Notes under the pieces: generated by a model
The model's database searches: none
Told to the model about the DNA's origin: nothing
Seen by the model: the letters and a program-made list of their open reading frames with translations, nothing else
Made by a program: the position numbers and the translations under genes
Assembly: GCA_016929775.1 (NCBI GenBank)
Contig: JAFGIE010000108.1
Span: 1-64,000, forward strand
Origin: Anaerolineae bacterium
GTDB taxonomy: Bacteria > Chloroflexota > Anaerolineae > JAFGEY01
Direction: 5' to 3'
DNA length: 64,000 bases
Shown: in pieces, positions 53,001-60,290 of the stretch
Layout of the letters: each line of letters opens with the position of its first letter
How positions within the stretch are numbered: the first letter of the stretch is position 1

Positions 53001-54248
53001 GCCAACCCGGACAACGATGGGATCTATCTCAACTGGTCGATCACTGGCGGCACAGACATCACCGCCGAGGCGGTCCATCCCGAGTCGGATGCGGGCAAGA
53101 AGGTGCTGGAACAGATCGCGGAGGCGGGCAACCTGAAATTGGACGTGGTCTCTCCCACCGCATCGGCGGTTACCGCGCAGTTCGTGGCGAACATGTCTGC
53201 CGTACAGCAGGTCGGCGGCGTATTGGCCGGAGGGGTCAAGGTCGAGGGCAACCTGGTGTGGAAACAGGGCTGGTTCCGCACGCAGTACATCCGGCTGACC
53301 AAGAGCCGCTCGCTCGATCTCGGGACCAAGATCAAGACCGGTCAGGGCTTCAACCTCGGGCTGTCATACAGCGGAGGGCGCACCGACTTTATCGGCGAGT
53401 GGGTGGGTGCGAACACGATCACCTACCTGCAGACCGTGTACAGCGGCATGCGCGTGCACCCCGACTGGGACCGGGAGTGGTGGGATTGGGCGAACGAGCA
53501 TCGGCGCGACCTGTGGCAGCTGGTGCTGAACATCGGCACCCCACACAAGCCTGTGGCGGCGGAAGTGAGAGAGGACCTGGAGGGGGGAAGGGCGATCGCA
53601 GATCGCGCGTACAGCGAGGTGGATGCCCTACGAAAGAAGGCGATCCTGTCAGAGGGCGCTTCTGCGACGCCGAGCCTGGACATGGGCGTCCTGAAGATGG
53701 TGCTCGATCTGCTGGTCGCGTCCTTTGAGGCCGAGATGAAGGTGCGAGGGAGCCTCAAGGCGAGCGACCTCGCGGCGAAAGGTTGGCACGAAGCGGAAGC
53801 ACATCTCGACGCGAGGGTGATCCAGCAGTTCTGGCTGTCTGGGCCTGCGACGAGCGGCAAGCCCCAGGTTGCGTCAAAGGGCAGGATCACGCGCGCCCTC
53901 AAGGGGGCTACGGCGCCGGTCGAGGATCTGAGCCGCTTCGGGACCTTTGAGAACCTGTACGAGGCGGGGGCCGAGCTGCAGCTCGAGTTCCCGACCGCGA
54001 CGGTTTCCCCCGAGACCGTCACGGTCAGCATCCGGGCGAACAAGGACCTGGAATCCGAGATCAAGGGCGCAGCCGACTCGATGCTCAAGCAGATCGACTC
54101 GCGAGGTCTGTACTCGAACGTGCTGCGGTTCCAGGGTTGGCACGGATCCAAGATCTACGAGGCGTATGTCAAGCACGAACCGCTGCACGCGGCGGCTGCG
54201 GACACCCTGCGCCAGGTCCTCAGCCTGCCCGTACCCGGGAAGGGCTAG
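50001..54248 (+). CDS. 1415-residue protein of unknown fold, translationally coupled to the AAA+ ATPase
   Basis: The ATG at 50001 overlaps the AAA+ stop by 4 bp (the frame continues to 49983), so it is almost surely co-translated. No signal peptide. A disordered N-terminus (1-150) has SAILQREPSSF and AVVQRGNGEG, short QR motifs also seen in contractile-injection-linked proteins. Helical stretches follow, a Lys/Glu/Gly-rich tract (about 335-395), long coiled coils (about 400-650), then alternating beta segments (CKITFTFGEGVELGFFVQVS, FSFTYSYTRKWFTRL, FNLGLSYSGGRTDFIGEWVG) up to about 1165 and a helical C-terminus. The beta part resembles pore-forming or barrel-like architecture, but I recognise no domain. 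Candidate cargo or structural protein. Confidence 0.7.
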   Translation: MSQSPGPANAKPKAGNRKVGVEQPERHRQTFERVGVEVLERDPGGFGGGIPGVGVLSRTPSAILQREPSSFTLSPSDLAPLAVERRPAAYRGWNLAAVPLRSPARAPDEREARLASSAPEELAWSQAKSAVVQRGNGEGTALGSRSGKQSEKAPLDPLDELDQLVDEMGAKRKAYAEACRAYQRRYRRLARALPVWASNASERGAIAGFGRFVGEFPTMIEVEVKRVASELAPEAAVVTGRLTGHEPPGLGEASEALAQIEGRVDFVTKLAAEAREHPGNVYDALSRAYELGAELSQWQVKTPVITWSRALRKLLGKGERSFGALKASAASRAKAPAVGEEPQAGKEGEGLPAGKKGKEPESGKEGEKPQAGKEPEASKEGKEPPAVGEGTKEQVGAPAGAPILAPLPLVEVATKLVASLEANRRAWLIDLQPSQLVKELDQIDRTVGELRSQQVQLGAAQLQAPSRLKDVEAYEKAVRAYDVDKKRRTPAGQEGYATKKTIEQRYALTGREAVRAELGKSRVADKQAQEMAGQIRALHRLRQEMQDRAIAYGLHLEETARSQGEEALFPLGSGVKRQLAWIDAYSRRYPQVRAQVRGYLEGAERSLKTAREVLSTEARYEYHTLTYQQLLKDYAALAKPGTTLNQSCKITFTFGEGVELGFFVQVSGSISTGDDRKIRPVLSFTVGAVAKVDLGLWEVAGQISLSFKMVQSYDGLHHFVAHFMRTLSLYQGSIRTYARLKGQLDKVAGDPQEYARKRDQVIGEARERGLIEKAQPVEVGVEAQKELAAFQAKPPISIKAGTVDLGVSAGPTDEAKGFASYLGGFSFTYSYTRKWFTRLVDYAAWVDQNQDASQELTRLQQVRADYFALLAEYDAMKAKVADAKASHRPVPAGAQDRLDELSRLKNVFETGHLTITRPGRERTLASLDERIEALRKQQAPPTHATQVGGGAVTDIRAVDPGKQKALRKVGTVHEAAIDGSFKVGGIGITFAAKFTKVYNDANPDNDGIYLNWSITGGTDITAEAVHPESDAGKKVLEQIAEAGNLKLDVVSPTASAVTAQFVANMSAVQQVGGVLAGGVKVEGNLVWKQGWFRTQYIRLTKSRSLDLGTKIKTGQGFNLGLSYSGGRTDFIGEWVGANTITYLQTVYSGMRVHPDWDREWWDWANEHRRDLWQLVLNIGTPHKPVAAEVREDLEGGRAIADRAYSEVDALRKKAILSEGASATPSLDMGVLKMVLDLLVASFEAEMKVRGSLKASDLAAKGWHEAEAHLDARVIQQFWLSGPATSGKPQVASKGRITRALKGATAPVEDLSRFGTFENLYEAGAELQLEFPTATVSPETVTVSIRANKDLESEIKGAADSMLKQIDSRGLYSNVLRFQGWHGSKIYEAYVKHEPLHAAAADTLRQVLSLPVPGKG
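51010..51180 (+). repeat. Lys/Glu/Gly/Ala low-complexity tract inside the 1415-residue gene
   Basis: Imperfect units of about 7-11 codons, such as EPQAGKEGE, KEPESGKEGE, KPQAGKEPE and EASKEGKEP, repeat several times. The DNA is purine-rich on the plus strand (AAGGAGG-like). This makes a charged, flexible linker between the N-terminal helical part and the coiled coils. Confidence 0.75.
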
Positions 54249-54373
54249 CTCTGGCGCGATCGGCGCAGTGGCACACCGGGTCTGTGCGTCGTCCACGAGC
54301 CATCGTTTGCCGGGGCATCGCCTGCCTGGCTGCGCGCCGAGGGGACCATCGCGCGAGCAGATGTTGGGGTCCG

Positions 54374-54898
54374 TCACCCCCAGGCGATCCCGGCGGCGCG
54401 CAGTGCGTCGAGGAGCTCGGGCAAGGTCGCGGTGGCACGCAGGGCGTCGAGCAGGTCGAGGGCGCGGTCGCGATCGTAGGCGGTGACCAGGGCGTGGTCG
54501 AATTCGAGGCAGCCGGGGGCGGGCTGCCACCAGAGGCACGAAAAGGGCCCCCCTTCGGGCCATAGGACGCCGATCGGGCGGGCGCCGTCGAGGAGGCGGG
54601 CGCCGCCGGGGAGGCGGCTACGCCGCAGGGCGGCTAGGTCGTAGCCTGCCTCGACCAGCGCAGCCAGGTAGGCGTCGAAATCCGCGCAGCGCGCCAGGAT
54701 CGACGCCAGCTCATCCTCGGAAGCCGGGTCGTGCGCCTGCGCGTCGAGGAAGGGGTGCGCGGGCGGTCGAGCGCCGGCAGGGGGCGGCGGCGCGGACGAG
54801 CGCAGCGTGCCTGGGGCGTCCGCCACGGTGAGCGCCAGGTACTCGCCATTGTAGACATAGAAGCAGCGTTCCTCGCGAGCAGGGGTTCCCTCGATCAC
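54374..54898 (-). CDS. hypothetical protein, 174 residues
   Basis: From a GTG at 54898 with SD GGAGAG, 33 bp after the metalloprotease gene and probably in the same operon. It has an N-terminal CFYVYNGEYLALTV, a Pro-rich link, a helical centre (ILARCADFDAYLAALVEAGY), then FSCLWWQPAPGCLEFDHALV and a Leu-rich end. No signal peptide or membrane segment. The order next to a predicted secreted protease suggests an immunity protein, chaperone or loading factor, but there is no direct evidence. Confidence 0.6.
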   Translation of the reverse strand: MIEGTPAREERCFYVYNGEYLALTVADAPGTLRSSAPPPPAGARPPAHPFLDAQAHDPASEDELASILARCADFDAYLAALVEAGYDLAALRRSRLPGGARLLDGARPIGVLWPEGGPFSCLWWQPAPGCLEFDHALVTAYDRDRALDLLDALRATATLPELLDALRAAGIAWG

Positions 54899-54931
54899 GT
54901 CTCTCTCCAGGCTCCGGACTTGAGCCGGGCG

Positions 54932-56404
54932 CTAGGGCACAACTTCCCGCTCCGGTGCGGTCCCTTCCGCGGGCACGGACTCGGTCGCCGGTGCGGTCCC
55001 TTCTTCGGGCACGGTCTCGGTCGCCGGCGTAGTCCCTTCTGCGGGCACGGACTCGGTCGCCGGCGTAGTCCCTTCTTCGGGCACGGACTCAGTCGCGGGC
55101 GGAGGCGGGGGGAGCGGGTTGGTGCGCCGCCCGCCAGCGGAGAGCGCGCCGGAGGCTTCGACCTCGTTCACTGTCTGGTTGCGATAGAGCCGGTCGAGCA
55201 GGGCGAGCATCTCGTCCGGCTCGTTGCTCTCGACCCAGCCCCGCCCGTTGTTCCGCGGCTGGAGGGTGGTGGGCTCGATCCCGGTGTTGGTGCCCAGGTA
55301 GGCGTTGGAGAGCTGGGCAAAGTACTCGTACTCGTTTTGGGCGGCGTAGCACTCGTGCGCCTTGCGCTGGCGGCGCGACAGCCCCCCGACGTGAGTCTGC
55401 CACTGCGCGTCGGTCTCGCCAGTGGCGGCGCGGTCGGCGGGCGCGTACGGGCTGACGCGGGGACCGTCGACCCAGCGGTTCTCAAAGAGTGCAGGGGCTG
55501 CGTTCGTCTCACGCGCCTTGGCCTCGTACGCGCGCTCGATCGTGCGTTCGTCCTGGCGGGAGAGGCCCTGTTCGTGGATGCCGTGCGCGAACTCGTGCGT
55601 GGTGGTCGAGTATCCCTCGGTGTAGCCTCCCTGGGGCGTCTCGGCAGGGACACGGGTGCCGGGGACGGCGTCAAAGACGCCGGGGTCGGGGGCGCCGCCG
55701 AGCAGGTTCTCCTCCGTGATCGCCACGTAGACGCGCGAACCGACGCGGACGTTGCCGACGCCGCGCACGTGGGCCCACCAGCGCCCGTCAAAGGTCTGTT
55801 GGTTGCGCAGGGACCGGAACTCGTCCAGCTCGGTCATCTGCTGGTCGCGGGGCACGATCACGGCTTCGAGGTCGCGGTCGAGCAGACGGCGGGCGACGGC
55901 GGCGTCGCCGAGCTGGATGCGGATGATCCGCAAGGCCTCATCGCGCGCTCCCGGGACATAGGACGAGTTGAGGACCATCCCCGCGGCGAGGAGCAGGAAC
56001 TGCTCGTCGCTGAGGCGCTCTCGCATGCGGTCGCAAAAGTCGTCGTTGTGGCGCAGGGCGTTCAGGTTGACCTCGCCCATCATGTCCATGACGTCTTGCA
56101 GGTTGCCGTTGTCCTCTGCCAGCTCTTCCTCAAAGCCGGAAGCAGCGCGCCGACCGCGCCGCCGGCGCTCGGTCCGCGAACTGGCGTCGCGCTGCAGGGT
56201 GGAGCGCGAGTCAAGAAGGCGCTGGACGTAGAGGTTGCCGCGCGTGCGCTGCAGGGCGAGCAGGGCGGTCGGCGTGAGGTGGGCAGGGTCGCGAAAGGAG
56301 GAGGCGACCGCCGGTGCGGGCCCGCCGACGCGCACCTCGGCTGCCTGGGGTTCGGCCTCTTGGATGGGCGAGTGGGTCTCGTGGGTGTGCTGGTCTTCGG
56401 ACAT
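54932..56404 (-). CDS. LQRxxGN-motif zinc metalloprotease, predicted injection-system cargo
   Basis: 490 residues, no signal peptide. Residues about 42-72 hold TALLALQRTRGNLYVQRLL followed by STLQRD, the LQRxxGN...R-LL signature of proteins linked to extracellular contractile injection systems. A helical region with AAMVLNSS-like LAAGMVLNSSYVPG follows, then a metallopeptidase core: TTHEFAHGIHEQGL (55583-55597 encodes HEFAH, the HEXXH zinc site) with a following acidic helix that may give the third ligand (YEAKARETN), and an aromatic NEYEYFAQLSNAYLG. The C-terminus is four copies of a 12-residue repeat (PATESVPEEGTT type). It resembles toxin-type metalloproteases. The ATG follows GAGAGGTG; the promoter is at 56517-56545. 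Confidence 0.8.
   Translation of the reverse strand: MSEDQHTHETHSPIQEAEPQAAEVRVGGPAPAVASSFRDPAHLTPTALLALQRTRGNLYVQRLLDSRSTLQRDASSRTERRRRGRRAASGFEEELAEDNGNLQDVMDMMGEVNLNALRHNDDFCDRMRERLSDEQFLLLAAGMVLNSSYVPGARDEALRIIRIQLGDAAVARRLLDRDLEAVIVPRDQQMTELDEFRSLRNQQTFDGRWWAHVRGVGNVRVGSRVYVAITEENLLGGAPDPGVFDAVPGTRVPAETPQGGYTEGYSTTTHEFAHGIHEQGLSRQDERTIERAYEAKARETNAAPALFENRWVDGPRVSPYAPADRAATGETDAQWQTHVGGLSRRQRKAHECYAAQNEYEYFAQLSNAYLGTNTGIEPTTLQPRNNGRGWVESNEPDEMLALLDRLYRNQTVNEVEASGALSAGGRRTNPLPPPPPATESVPEEGTTPATESVPAEGTTPATETVPEEGTAPATESVPAEGTAPEREVVP
54960..55103 (-). repeat. four 36-bp in-frame repeats in the metalloprotease gene
   Basis: Units at 54960-54995, 54996-55031, 55032-55067 and 55068-55103 each encode 12 residues of the PATESVPEEGTT type, with A/E and T/A variation. 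The tail is acidic, Pro/Thr-rich and probably disordered, and is likely to vary in copy number by slippage. Confidence 0.9.
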
Positions 56405-56516
56405 CGCGCACCTCTCAGGCCTGGCAGCGCTGGCCCTTCCTCACGGCAGTCTTGCTCGCCGATGTAAACCAGGATCGCCGTTCGAGGTGGAGCAGGCGCA
56501 GCGAGAGTGCATGGAC

Positions 56517-56545
56517 ATTGTACCACGATCAGGGATGGTGGGCAA
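56517..56545 (-). promoter_or_regulatory. promoter of the metalloprotease operon
   Basis: On the minus strand TTGCCC (56540-56545), 17 bp, TACAAT (56517-56522), with TCGTGG before the -10. It shares that block with promoters at 6400, 20911 and 61506. It lies 113 bp before the ATG at 56404, inside the 406-bp gap 56405-56810. Confidence 0.75.
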
Positions 56546-56596
56546 TCTGCCGCTGTCCCTTGCCCCTCCACGCCGATTCGCGCGTCGCACCGAGGA

Positions 56597-56765
56597 GGGT
56601 GCGGCCTGGTCACCCGCTTCACCGCCGACCCAGCCCGGCTGGTGTGGCGTGATCCGCAGACCGGGAAGCCGTTCGAGGTCGCGGTCAGCGGCGAGACGCT
56701 GCTCACACAGGTGTACTGGGCGGCGCAGAACGGGCTCGATGCGCTGGCCTTGCCACGCCCAAGCC
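56597..56765 (+). pseudogene. possible decayed ORF fragment
   Basis: On the plus strand between the metalloprotease promoter and the kinase end, the frame reads LVTRFTADPARLVWRDPQTG, then KPFEVAVSGETLLTQVYWAA and QNGLDALALP, with G/C at nearly every third position, as in real genes here. There is no start with an SD, and the reading becomes Arg-rich on both sides. I recognise no family. It may be the remnant of a deleted gene or chance. Confidence 0.3.
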
Positions 56766-56810
56766 GTGACCTTCCGGGCCTGCGCTGCGCTCCGGCGCGA
56801 CGAGCCCTCC

Positions 56811-59800
56811 CTACGGCGCGACCACGGGCAGATAGGAGCACCGGTCTCCGTTCAGGTTGAGGGTCGACGCCTCGACCCAGCCCTGCTGGTCGAGGCCTAC
56901 GCTGCCGACGGAGAGGTCGACCTGAACCCATTCCGGCATGCCGTCCCCGTCCGTATCGGGCATCTGGCCCAGCACAGCGACATAGTCTCCCCAGTTCAGC
57001 GTGGTCAGCACCGTCGACGCCGTGTCTGGGCTCTGGTAGACGCGCGTCTCTTCCATGGGCATGGTGTAACAGACACCCGGCACGGGCCCGACGACCTCGG
57101 GCAGGGCGCCGCAGTCCCCGTCCACGGTCAGCGGGTCCCGCGGATCCAGCCAGCGCAGGCGGAACACGCCGACATTCGCCGCCTGGGCGACGCCCGGGTC
57201 AAAGCCCAGCCACCCGTTGGCGGTCCGTGCTTCAACCGTTACGCGCGTGCCGGCGGGCATCTTGCCAAAGATCTCGACGGTGGTGCTGAGGAGCTCGGTG
57301 ACAGGGGGCCGGGCATAGATCCAGACCTCCTGGTTGGCGACCGCCTCACAGGGGGCGGGCGCCGGCGCCTCGCTCACTGTGCCGGCGGCATCGACCTGGC
57401 CTTCCCAATCTATGCCGGCGGCATCGCCTACGACGTGCACGCGATAGACGACATACTCGGGCAGGACGACCGGATAGGAGACGGTGACGGTCCAGTCCTG
57501 CGCCGTGTAGCGAATGGTCGTGCCGCCGACCAGCCCAGCGGGAGTGATGTTCTCTTCGTTCCAGTCAGTCCCGGCAGGGGGCGACTCGCCACCGTGCGCG
57601 GCAAGGTAGGCGAGCGCGGCGTCGCGGGCCATGGCGGGCCCTTGCGCAGGGCCGCTCGTAGGCGTCGGCGGGGGCGTCTCGGTCGCTGTCGGCACATCGG
57701 TGGGGGGCGGCGTCGGCGTAGGGAGTTGGCCCGGATCGGGGTCCACGTTGTCGTTCAGCCCATCGCTGTCGGTGTCGGGGTTGATCGGGCTGGTGCCCAT
57801 CTCGTGCACCTCGACCCCATCGGACAGCGTGTCCCCATCTGAATCGATGGCGAACGGGTCCGCCTTGTATGCGATCTCATCGCCGTCGTTCAGCCCGTCG
57901 CGATCGGTATCTGGGTTGAGCAGGTCGGTGCGGTGGATCAGCACCTCGTCGCCATCCTTGAGCCCGTCGCCGTCGGTATCGGGGTTGCGCGGGTCGGCGC
58001 CCAGGCGCAACTCCTCCAGATCCGGCAGCCCGTCGCCATCGGTGTCGGTCACGGCGGTCAGCGTGACTGCCGCGATCGCCGTCGCCGCGCTCGCCGTCTG
58101 TGTGGCGCGAACCTGGTCCGTCCAGCGTTTGTAGACGACGCCTGCGCCGGAAAGGATCAGCAAGAGCAGGACGCCCAGCACCGGCAGCACCCAGGACGGG
58201 AGGATCGGCCTGACGATCAGCGTGCCCCATTGTCGGAGCGCCTGCCCTGCAGGCGACGAGATCAGCAGCTCAAAGGGGTAGCGTTGGGTCGCGCCGACGA
58301 GGGGCCGCCGCTGGCGCGCTCGCGCCTCGATCGTCACCGCCTGATCCTGCCCCGCCTGCAGCGTGACCTGCGGCGGCTGTGCCTGGATCTGCAGCGCCTC
58401 TGCCGGATCGGTGCCCCTGATCGACAGGCTGGTCTCAGCATTGCCCCGGTTGGCAAGCTCGAGCCGGGCCCAGCCGCCGCTGACCTGCTGCGGCGCCAGC
58501 TCGGCGGCAACCTCGTGGAAGGGCGGGATCTCGAGCATGCAGGAAGCGGTCGCGAACTGGCGCGGGTCGGCGAGGGAGATGGCGCGCAGGGTGAAGGGGT
58601 GCGCGCCAGCGCCGCTCTGCGGGTCGCGCGGCGGGTGCACGATCAGCTTGACCGCTCCCTCTTCGTGCGGCGTCAGCCGCAGCGGCTCCGGCGGTAGCGT
58701 GACCCACGAAGGGGGGATGCCGTCGACGCCGAGCGAGAAATGGTCTACCTGGGCGCCGCGGTTGAGCACCCGCACCCATGCCATGGCGCGCTGGCCCGCC
58801 TCCACCGTCAGCAGCTCGGGGTCGAGGGCCACCTGCGGCGTGCTGCTGCGCCGTCCCGCTGGCGCCCCGTCGAGCACAGAGGGCGCCGCCCCAGCCGGTG
58901 CCTCGTACCGAAGCCAGTGCGCGCCCACGCGCAGCGATCTGCCGGCGGGCCATGGATGGGCGATCCCTGGCAGCAGCCGCGCGTCGTCGAGGTACGTGCC
59001 GTTGGTGCTGTTCAGGTCGGTGGCGGTAACGCTTTGCCCGTCGAAGGCCACGCGCGCGTGGTGGCGCGAAACCGCCGTGTCGTCCAGCTGGACGTCGTTG
59101 GCGGGGCTACGCCCGATCGTCGCTGTGCCCGAATCCGCGAGCATAACGCGCCGCGACCGACCATCGGGCGAGACCACGATCAGCGTTGCGCCGCCCTGCG
59201 GTCCGGGCGGCGCGGCGCGCCACACGTCGCTGTCGGGCGGAGCGGGAGCCGCGCTCTCCTCCGCCAGGCGCGTCATCAGGCTGACGTAGGGACCGGCGCC
59301 CTCGCCCCCTTGCGGTGGGGCGACCGTCGCCGTGCCCGCCGCTGTCGAGATGGCATCGCGGAGCGCCTCGGCCATGGCGCGCGCAGTGGGAAAGCGAGCT
59401 TGCTTGTCCTTGGCCAGCGCGCACAGGATGATCTGCTCCACCTCGACCGGGAGGCTGGGGTTGATCGAGCGCGGCGGTGGCGGGGGCTCCTGCGTGTGCA
59501 GGTGGATCGCCTGGGTCAGGGTCCGGGGTTCGAAGGGGACGCGCCCTGTCGCCAGCTCGTAGAGCAGAATGCCCAGCGAGTAGATGTCGGAGCGCCGGTC
59601 CGGTTCGTCGCCCCTGCACTGCTCGGGCGACATGTAGGCGGGCGAGCCCATGGTCGTCCCCGCCTGGGTCTGCACGCCCCCCTCCGCCAGCTTGGCGAGC
59701 CCAAAGTCGGTCAATACGGGGTGGAAGGGCAGGTCGGCATCCTCTTGGAGCGACGGATCGGTGGGCTTGAGCATGATGTTTGAGGGCTTGATGTCGCGGT

Positions 59801-60209
59801 GCAGGACGCCCTTTTCGTGCGCATAGTGCAGCGCGAGCGCGACTTGGTGTGCGATGCGCAGGCTCTCGGCGAGGGCGACGATCTTGGACTCTGTGCGGAG
59901 GCGCTCGAGCCAGGCGCTCAGCGCTTGCCCAGGGACAAAGTCCATGACGATGTACAGTTGGCCCAAGTCCTGCCCAAAGGCGTGGACGCGGACGATGCCC
60001 GGGTGGTCGAGGTTGGCGATCGCGCGTGCCTCTTGCACGAAGCGGGCACGGAAGGTCGCGTTGGACAAGTGCGCGTGCATGACCTTGATCGCGACGTCGC
60101 GTTCGAGCGAGAGGTCGTGGGCCCGGTAGACGGCGCCCATGCCGCCGCTCCCCAAGAGGCAATCGATGCGATACGTGCCGTCGAGGGTCTGGTTGTGCAG
60201 TGTCTGCAT
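56811..60209 (-). CDS. transmembrane Ser/Thr kinase with FHA, TSP3 repeats and SH3-like domains
   Basis: 1132 residues from the ATG at 60209 (SD GGAGG). Kinase at 5-270: GSGGMGAVYRAHD, VAIKVM, VLHRDIKPSNIML, LTDFGLAK, MGSPAYMSPEQ. FHA domain at about 345-430 (TIGRSPANDVQLDD, VSRHHARV, NSTNGTYLDD). Two Ig-like NEW3/CARDB-type domains (about 445-650) precede a membrane helix (ILPSWVLPVLGVLLLLILSG near 670). Beyond it lie calcium-binding thrombospondin type 3 repeats (DTDGDGLPDLEE, NPDTDGDGLKDGDE and more), a Pro/Thr linker, a beta domain and SH3-like domains, ending CSYLPVVAP. The Ig-like domains would lie on the cytosolic side, which is odd; topology may differ. Likely senses an external ligand or calcium. 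Confidence 0.85.
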   Translation of the reverse strand: MQTLHNQTLDGTYRIDCLLGSGGMGAVYRAHDLSLERDVAIKVMHAHLSNATFRARFVQEARAIANLDHPGIVRVHAFGQDLGQLYIVMDFVPGQALSAWLERLRTESKIVALAESLRIAHQVALALHYAHEKGVLHRDIKPSNIMLKPTDPSLQEDADLPFHPVLTDFGLAKLAEGGVQTQAGTTMGSPAYMSPEQCRGDEPDRRSDIYSLGILLYELATGRVPFEPRTLTQAIHLHTQEPPPPPRSINPSLPVEVEQIILCALAKDKQARFPTARAMAEALRDAISTAAGTATVAPPQGGEGAGPYVSLMTRLAEESAAPAPPDSDVWRAAPPGPQGGATLIVVSPDGRSRRVMLADSGTATIGRSPANDVQLDDTAVSRHHARVAFDGQSVTATDLNSTNGTYLDDARLLPGIAHPWPAGRSLRVGAHWLRYEAPAGAAPSVLDGAPAGRRSSTPQVALDPELLTVEAGQRAMAWVRVLNRGAQVDHFSLGVDGIPPSWVTLPPEPLRLTPHEEGAVKLIVHPPRDPQSGAGAHPFTLRAISLADPRQFATASCMLEIPPFHEVAAELAPQQVSGGWARLELANRGNAETSLSIRGTDPAEALQIQAQPPQVTLQAGQDQAVTIEARARQRRPLVGATQRYPFELLISSPAGQALRQWGTLIVRPILPSWVLPVLGVLLLLILSGAGVVYKRWTDQVRATQTASAATAIAAVTLTAVTDTDGDGLPDLEELRLGADPRNPDTDGDGLKDGDEVLIHRTDLLNPDTDRDGLNDGDEIAYKADPFAIDSDGDTLSDGVEVHEMGTSPINPDTDSDGLNDNVDPDPGQLPTPTPPPTDVPTATETPPPTPTSGPAQGPAMARDAALAYLAAHGGESPPAGTDWNEENITPAGLVGGTTIRYTAQDWTVTVSYPVVLPEYVVYRVHVVGDAAGIDWEGQVDAAGTVSEAPAPAPCEAVANQEVWIYARPPVTELLSTTVEIFGKMPAGTRVTVEARTANGWLGFDPGVAQAANVGVFRLRWLDPRDPLTVDGDCGALPEVVGPVPGVCYTMPMEETRVYQSPDTASTVLTTLNWGDYVAVLGQMPDTDGDGMPEWVQVDLSVGSVGLDQQGWVEASTLNLNGDRCSYLPVVAP

Positions 60210-60290
60210 GGCGTTCCTCCGTTCCAGCTCAGCGCAGCCAAGAGAGGTCACAGCGCGAGACGGACGATCCAGCCACCGTAGATCGCACCT

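Noticed and set aside
48031..54248. Complete contractile injection system in the window
   Set aside because: No sheath, tube, spike, baseplate or tape-measure-like protein is present; only an ATPase and candidate cargo are seen.
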